Below are positions 6,587 to 10,000 of a DNA stretch of 10,000 bases, one piece after another. The stretch is from Kiritimatiellota bacterium. Its GTDB lineage: Bacteria; Verrucomicrobiota; Kiritimatiellia; JAAZAB01. Made by a program: the position numbers and the translations under genes. Within the stretch, counting starts at the first letter, position 1. Each line of letters opens with the position of its first letter. The stretch spans positions 1-10,000 of the forward strand of contig VSJD01000158.1 in NCBI GenBank assembly GCA_008636095.1, in the 5' to 3' direction. The notes under the pieces are model-generated. The model ran no database searches. It was given only the letters and a program-made list of their open reading frames with translations, and was not told the origin of the DNA.

Positions 6587-8359
6587 TCACGTTTCCAAAT
6601 GCGTGCGCTCCAGCATCTTGTGCAGTTTATTGACGATCTGCGTTTCCTGCTTCGCGGTGAGCGCCAGGATCTCGCGCAGGCCCAGCGCCAGGTGCGGCAG
6701 GTACATCTCGATAAAGTTGCGCTTGCGCTCCAGTTCGGCCTGGCGCCGGCGCCGGCTCAGAAACACGGAAAGCCGCCGGCCGCACTCCTGGAGCGCAAAA
6801 GTCATTTCGCGGATGATCTCCGGGTAATGGGCAATGGCTTCCTTGCTTTCGCTGGTGAATGGCACCCACACGCTGGCAATATGGATCAGGATGACCACCG
6901 GACCTAGCGGCACGGCATCGCGCGGCTGGGCCAGGCCGTAGCTCTTCCAGTTGACGCCCGTCATGGCCTTGATCATGGCGCAGGCACCGCCCATGTAGAG
7001 CAGTGGCACCTTGTTGGCAAAACGCAGGACTCGAACGGGATCCTCGACGTTAATTTCCGCGTTTTCGCCAGGCTTGGCGTAGGCGATGCCGACTTCGATC
7101 TGGAACGGATTGCCGCGATAGACTTCCGGACTGCGCGTAACGGCCGTATAAAAATCAGCGGTAATCTCCTTCTTAAGTCCGGCCAGGATCTGCTCCTCAC
7201 CGATGGGCGAGAGGCAATCGGTTGGCGGGCGCATCAGCTTGGCCTCGCCGATGGCCTTAAAGAGGGCCTCGCTTTCACGGTGGGCAATGTGGGTGGGTCG
7301 CGCCTTGGGATCCAGGGCGGCGCGCTGACAAATTTCCGCTGCCGCGCGGTCGCTGACGCGCGAAAAGTCATTTACAAGCGCGGACTTGAGCGTCTTGGCC
7401 GTAGTATCCTTCAGCATCTGCATCAGCATGCCCAGCTCGACACCGTGGGGATGCGGCTTAATTTCCAGAGGCTGTTTCGGCAGATCGCGGGTGCCGCGTT
7501 CGAAAGTAATCCAGGCGGCAACAGCCGCTCCGGCGGCAACGGCCGCACCGGCGGCGTCCGCCGGTTTTTTATCGTTTGCGGGCGTTTCGGCCCCTTGCCC
7601 CTTGCCGTTGCCATTGGCCGCTCCGGCGGTGCCAGCCGTGCTAACGGCTTCGAGCACCGTGATGCGGTAATGCAGGCACAAATGCGGATTCACAATCGCG
7701 CATTGTTTGAGATATTCATCGGCGGATAATTTGCCGCGTACATAGGCGGCCTCCATCTCGATGGATACGCACGTGCCCTGGGAGTATTCCTTGCTGAGCT
7801 GGGGCGTGCCATCCGGGGCGGCCGTAAAAAACTGGGGATGCCATTCCAGTTCCTCATCCTTCAGGATCGTCGGCTTGTTGGCGCGGGTGTCAATCTGGAC
7901 TTCGATATGATGAGCTTTTTTGCCGGTCTTGATTTTGGATTGAATCAGGGTGGCGGTGCCCGTGGTGAGCTGGCCGTACATGCCGGCCGCGCTGATACCG
8001 ATACCCTGCTGGCCGCGCGACATGCGCAGGCGATGAAATTTGGAGCCGTAAAGCAGTTTTGCAAAAATTTTCGGTACCTGGGCGCGGACGATGCCGGGGC
8101 CGTTATCCAGGACCGTGACACGAAACCGGCGCGCGCCGGTTTGCGCTATCTCCACGCTGATTTCAGGCAGGATGCCGGCCTCGTCGCAGGCATCCAGTGA
8201 ATTGTCCACCGCCTCCTTGACGGTCGTGAGCAAGGCCTTGCGCGGATTATCGAAGCCGAGCAGGTGACGATTCTTGAGAAAAAATTCAGAGACGGCGATT
8301 TCCCGCTGACTATGTGCCATGCTTTCGGCCGTAGCCAGGGTTTGCTTGGAGTGCGCCAT
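6587..8359 (-). CDS. top6B: DNA topoisomerase VI subunit B (GHKL ATPase)
   Basis: A 590-residue ATPase subunit that dimerises on ATP binding and drives strand passage by Top6A. The N-terminal strap is 'REIAVSEFFLKNRHLLGFDNPRKAL' in part (19-43). The GHKL domain has 'KEAVDNSLDACDE' (48-60; Glu49 probable general base, Asn53 Mg-binding), 'LDNGPGI' (84-90) and 'GQQGIGISAAGMYGQ' (116-130). An H2TH-like helical region (~303-350) follows. The transducer domain has 'RFANKVPLLY' (446-455), where Lys450 matches the ATP-contacting switch Lys. Residues ~237-281 are an Ala/Gly/Asn/Lys-rich insertion absent from typical archaeal proteins as I know them, placed in a strand pair near the end of the ATPase domain. 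The tail is rich in Arg/Lys (535-546). AAGGAA at 8368-8373 supports the start at 8359; a second 'MAHS' at residue 14 is a less likely start. The gene is divergent from infA. Confidence 0.95.
   Translation of the reverse strand: MAHSKQTLATAESMAHSQREIAVSEFFLKNRHLLGFDNPRKALLTTVKEAVDNSLDACDEAGILPEISVEIAQTGARRFRVTVLDNGPGIVRAQVPKIFAKLLYGSKFHRLRMSRGQQGIGISAAGMYGQLTTGTATLIQSKIKTGKKAHHIEVQIDTRANKPTILKDEELEWHPQFFTAAPDGTPQLSKEYSQGTCVSIEMEAAYVRGKLSADEYLKQCAIVNPHLCLHYRITVLEAVSTAGTAGAANGNGKGQGAETPANDKKPADAAGAAVAAGAAVAAWITFERGTRDLPKQPLEIKPHPHGVELGMLMQMLKDTTAKTLKSALVNDFSRVSDRAAAEICQRAALDPKARPTHIAHRESEALFKAIGEAKLMRPPTDCLSPIGEEQILAGLKKEITADFYTAVTRSPEVYRGNPFQIEVGIAYAKPGENAEINVEDPVRVLRFANKVPLLYMGGACAMIKAMTGVNWKSYGLAQPRDAVPLGPVVILIHIASVWVPFTSESKEAIAHYPEIIREMTFALQECGRRLSVFLSRRRRQAELERKRNFIEMYLPHLALGLREILALTAKQETQIVNKLHKMLERTHLET
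7514..7651 (-). other. Low-complexity Ala/Gly-rich insertion in Top6B
   Basis: This codes for residues ~237-282, between 'HYRITVLEA' and 'WITFERGTRDLP', which would normally be joined by a short turn. It is rich in Ala and Gly, with a charged centre (GKGQGAETPANDKKPAD) and an imperfect 'GAAVAAGAAVAA' repeat. The DNA is GC-rich with repeated GCGGC-type words, consistent with expansion by slippage. Confidence 0.75.
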
Positions 8360-8367
8360 AGGATGAG

Positions 8368-8373
8368 TTCCTT
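8368..8373 (-). promoter_or_regulatory. Shine-Dalgarno site (AAGGAA) for top6B
   Basis: On the - strand AAGGAA lies 8 bases before the ATG at 8359. It favours that start over the in-frame ATG 13 codons later. Confidence 0.7.
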
Positions 8374-8448
8374 AAAAAATCGGGGTGATTATGGCAGCAC
8401 CGGTTGTGAATGCAAGCCTGGATTTGGCGTGGTTTCACGGTGGGTGTA

Positions 8449-8477
8449 GGATAAATTATTTGGTGATAACTGGGCAA
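8449..8477 (-). promoter_or_regulatory. Possible sigma-70-type promoter for top6BA
   Basis: On the - strand TTGCCC (8477-8472) and TTATCC (8454-8449) are separated by 17 bases, about 90 bases before the top6B start. Each hexamer differs from consensus at two or three positions, so this is a weak, unverified candidate. Confidence 0.25.
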
Positions 8478-8610
8478 GGTATATTGACGGGGCAGATGCA
8501 ACGGGGAATATTACCTCCGAATGCTGTGGTCCCCATTGTGCCAAAATAATGCTTGCGTCAGGGTGGTTTTCTGGCAGTATTCACTCGATATTGACAAATA
8601 AACGGGCATA

Positions 8611-8615
8611 AAGGA
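8611..8615 (+). promoter_or_regulatory. Shine-Dalgarno site (AAGGA) for infA
   Basis: AAGGA lies 10 bases before the ATG at 8626 and supports that start. Confidence 0.65.
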
Positions 8616-8625
8616 CGGTTCTTAT

Positions 8626-8859
8626 ATGGCAGACGCACCCAGTCCAAAAGAAGAGGTCATCCGCGCGGATGGTATCGTGGTCAAGGTTCTGCCGGCGACG
8701 ATGTACCGGGTGAAGCTTCAGACCGGCGGCGAAATCCTGGCGCATATTTCCGGCAAGATGCGCAAGCATTTCATCAAGATTTCCACCGGGGATAAAGTCA
8801 CGCTCGAAATTTCCCCCTACGATCTCTCCAAAGGCCGGATCGTCTTCCGGCAGAAATAG
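8626..8859 (+). CDS. infA: Translation initiation factor IF-1
   Basis: A 77-residue single-domain OB-fold protein that binds the 30S A site during initiation, with IF-2 and IF-3. The conserved core is unmistakable: '[18 protein letters not shown]' (14-31), '[16 protein letters not shown]' (37-52), '[21 protein letters not shown]' in part (55-75). Bacterial IF-1 is usually about 72 residues; the extra residues are in the N-terminal '[11 protein letters not shown]', which replaces the usual 'MAKEDV'-type start. A good ribosome site precedes the ATG. It is followed 93 bases later by lepB on the same strand, separated by a palindromic spacer, so the two may or may not share a transcript. IF-1 is usually found in ribosomal-protein operons; here it stands outside such an operon within the visible range. 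Some bacteria encode more than one infA copy, so this might be the only one or a paralogue. Confidence 0.96.
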   Translation: MADAPSPKEEVIRADGIVVKVLPATMYRVKLQTGGEILAHISGKMRKHFIKISTGDKVTLEISPYDLSKGRIVFRQK

Positions 8860-8874
8860 AGTGCCCGGTTTGTT

Positions 8875-8935
8875 TTCCGCCACAGGCGGATCCGCCTTCG
8901 GTGGAAGGCTATAGGTTGAAGGCTGTTGGCCCTAA
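8875..8935. repeat. Palindromic GGCGGATCCGCC element followed by AGGCTATAGGTTGAAGGC repeat
   Basis: Bases 8875-8906 form a near-palindrome of 32 bases centred on GGATCC. They can also fold as two small adjacent hairpins: TCCGCC-ACA-GGCGGA (8876-8890) and TCCGCC-TTC-GGTGGA (8891-8905, one G-T pair). Bases 8906-8930 then carry the words AGGCTAT, AGGTTGA and AGGCTGTTGGC, similar to the spacer between top6B and top6A. It lies 15 bases after infA. There is no T-run after the stem, so termination of infA is possible but not clear. Confidence 0.65.
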
Positions 8936-8936
8936 A

Positions 8937-8941
8937 AAGGA
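8937..8941 (+). promoter_or_regulatory. Shine-Dalgarno site (AAGGA) that selects the lepB start at 8953
   Basis: AAGGA lies 11 bases before the ATG at 8953. An in-frame TTG at 8926 lies inside the repeat and would place this site within the coding region, so it is rejected as the start. Confidence 0.65.
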
Positions 8942-8952
8942 TAAGTGACAAA

Positions 8953-9651
8953 ATGAAAAAAACGTTCGCTTTCTATTGCAAATATATTTGGGATGGATGG
9001 GTTCGTGAAATTATTGTTATGTTGGCAATCATGATTCCGTTTCGATCATCGATTGCGGATTGGTATCATGTGCCTACCGGATCTATGAAACCAAGCATCT
9101 TGGAATGCGAGCGGGTTTTTGTAAACAAACTGGCCTACGACCTAAAAATTCCTTTGACGACATGGCATCTTGCTGAGTGGGGAAATCCTGAGCGTGGAGA
9201 TATTGTGGTTTTTTATTCGCCTGCCGACCAGAAACGATTAGTCAAACGTGTAATTGGACTGCCGGGTGATGTTGTGGAAATGAGGAGTAATCATCTGGTA
9301 ATCAATGGTCAGTCGGCCGAATATCTTCCGCTTGACCCACGCTTTGTGACAGACCTGTCGGCAGAAGAACGCACAGGGGAAACCTTCGCTGTCGAACGGT
9401 ACGGCAACCTGGATCACCCCGTAATGGCAATCCCTTCCTTGCCTGCCAAGCGCTCTTTTGGGCCAATAACAATACCGGAAAATTCCTATTTAATGCTTGG
9501 TGATAACCGTGACAACAGCGCAGATTCCCGCTTCTTTGGATTTGTTGAGAGAGGCAGGATCGTTGGCAGGACATCTACTGTGGTCGCATCATTTGACCCC
9601 GATAATTTCTATCTTCCCCGCTGGGACAGATGGTTCAAAAGATTGCCATAA
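8953..9651 (+). CDS. lepB: Signal peptidase I (type I leader peptidase, S26 family)
   Basis: A 232-residue membrane-anchored serine protease that removes signal peptides from exported proteins at the outer face of the cytoplasmic membrane. One N-terminal membrane segment spans roughly residues 18-36. Box B 'VPTGSMKPSI' (40-49) holds the nucleophile Ser44. Box D 'RLVKRVIGLPGD' (95-106) holds the general base Lys98. Box E 'LGDNRDNSADSRFFGFV' (182-198) completes the S26 core. The stretch between boxes D and E (about residues 107-180) forms the variable beta-sheet region, including 'HLVINGQ'. All catalytic parts are intact. Base composition looks more AT-rich than the topo VI genes: 23 of 60 bases at 9001-9060 are G or C against 43 of 60 at 6901-6960, though these are small samples. 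It follows infA by 93 bases and is convergent with the DUF4160 gene. Confidence 0.95.
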   Translation: MKKTFAFYCKYIWDGWVREIIVMLAIMIPFRSSIADWYHVPTGSMKPSILECERVFVNKLAYDLKIPLTTWHLAEWGNPERGDIVVFYSPADQKRLVKRVIGLPGDVVEMRSNHLVINGQSAEYLPLDPRFVTDLSAEERTGETFAVERYGNLDHPVMAIPSLPAKRSFGPITIPENSYLMLGDNRDNSADSRFFGFVERGRIVGRTSTVVASFDPDNFYLPRWDRWFKRLP

Positions 9652-9677
9652 GAGCGGTCAACCAGCGTCTTATGGCA
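9644..9677. terminator. Inverted repeat at the lepB 3' end (possible terminator)
   Basis: TGCCATAAGA (9644-9653) is perfectly complementary to TCTTATGGCA (9668-9677), with a 14-base loop. The stem includes the lepB stop codon and lies between two convergent genes. No T-run follows on either side, so intrinsic termination is uncertain. Confidence 0.35.
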
Positions 9678-9717
9678 TCTACCTGCTGCAGAAGGCCGCA
9701 TCGATGAAGGCGAGCTT

Positions 9718-9978
9718 TTATCGAAGCGGCTCAATTTTTTCTATCGGTCGCTGTTTTTCCGCTCTGCACCAGTCGTCAAGCAGTTCATGTTGATGCAGTG
9801 TGGCCCACTCGATGACGAGACCCAGTGCCCTGGGTGAAAGGCGCCCGGCAAACAGCGCGAGGGACGTAATATCAATCAAGGCTTCCTCGTCCGCATAGAT
9901 GGCATGAAAATGGGGAGGATTATGATCATCCCAGAACATTTTGATCACAATGCCGAAGAATCTGCAGATTTCAGGCAT
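9718..9978 (-). CDS. DUF4160 domain protein
   Basis: A small soluble protein of 86 residues from the ATG at 9978, the usual size for the DUF4160 family. The family signature is clear: 'MPEICRFFGIVIKMF' at the N-terminus, then 'DDHNPPHFHAIYADEEALIDI', with the conserved HNPPHFH block. The latter half, 'LSPRALGLVIEWATLHQHELLDDW', is also typical. DUF4160 genes are often paired with DUF2442 genes and have been suggested to belong to toxin-antitoxin-like modules, but no biochemical role is firmly known. No DUF2442 partner fits in the 66 bases between this gene and lepB; one could lie beyond the window. The start at 9978 is chosen because family members begin with MPxI; a GAGATGG stretch lies just upstream. 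An ATG at 9990 would add four residues (MRWL). The gene is convergent with lepB and is probably a mobile accessory gene. Confidence 0.85.
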   Translation of the reverse strand: MPEICRFFGIVIKMFWDDHNPPHFHAIYADEEALIDITSLALFAGRLSPRALGLVIEWATLHQHELLDDWCRAEKQRPIEKIEPLR

Positions 9979-10000
9979 AAGCCATCTCATGCTTTAAGGC

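Larger units (their letters stand above)
8360..8625. other. Divergent intergenic region between top6B and infA
   Basis: 266 bases with no convincing gene. It must hold the promoters of top6BA (leftward) and infA-lepB (rightward). It contains the top6B ribosome site (8368-8373), a possible leftward promoter (8449-8477) and the infA ribosome site (8611-8615). A rightward TTGACA at 8591-8596 lacks a well-placed -10. No tRNA fold or strong stem was noticed. Confidence 0.6.

Noticed and set aside
6599..6907. Open frames on the + strand inside top6B (6599-6907, 7280-7729, 7838-8200)
   Set aside because: These are shadow frames of a GC-rich gene read on the opposite strand.
8926..8952. TTG start for lepB
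   Set aside because: It lies within the repeat spacer, and the ribosome site falls after it; 8953 fits better.

Overview
The window looks like chromosomal DNA from an uncultured or little-studied bacterium. IF-1 and a type I signal peptidase with bacterial motifs, together with purine-rich Shine-Dalgarno sites, indicate Bacteria. A PVC-group or neighbouring lineage (Kiritimatiellota, Lentisphaerota, Omnitrophota or similar) is a plausible source: a UroD-like protein sits among sugar genes, a topoisomerase VI pair is present in a bacterium, and the intergenic spaces carry CCAACATCGAAC-type and AGGCTGTAGGC-type repeats. This placement is inference from general familiarity, not from a search.

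Left part (1-5281, all + strand): a sugar-catabolism gene cluster. It holds the C-terminal end of an L-fucose isomerase-like protein, a UroD-fold protein of unknown substrate, an L-arabinose isomerase-like protein with all four expected catalytic residues, an FGGY carbohydrate kinase and a PfkB-family (fructokinase-like) kinase. Spacings are 27, 16, 126 and 10 bases. The single wide gap (2779-2904) is filled by an inverted-repeat element, which looks like an insertion into an otherwise compact operon. Together the genes could isomerise an aldose to a ketose and phosphorylate it, but the sugar cannot be named from sequence alone.

Middle (5282-8359): a perfect 36-bp palindrome separates the sugar operon from a convergent - strand pair encoding both subunits of DNA topoisomerase VI, in the order B then A. 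Catalytic Tyr, TOPRIM, GHKL ATP-binding and switch-Lys motifs are all present. Topo VI is mainly archaeal and plant and is sporadic in bacteria, so this is the most notable content. The B subunit carries an Ala/Gly-rich insertion of about 45 residues near the end of the ATPase domain.

Right part (8360-10000): a 266-base divergent intergenic region, then infA (IF-1) and lepB (signal peptidase I) on the + strand. A convergent DUF4160 gene on the - strand lies near the window end. No tRNA, rRNA, CRISPR array, transposase or phage gene was seen. I did not find a clearly new multi-gene system; the bacterial topo VI operon and the intergenic repeat families are the best leads.
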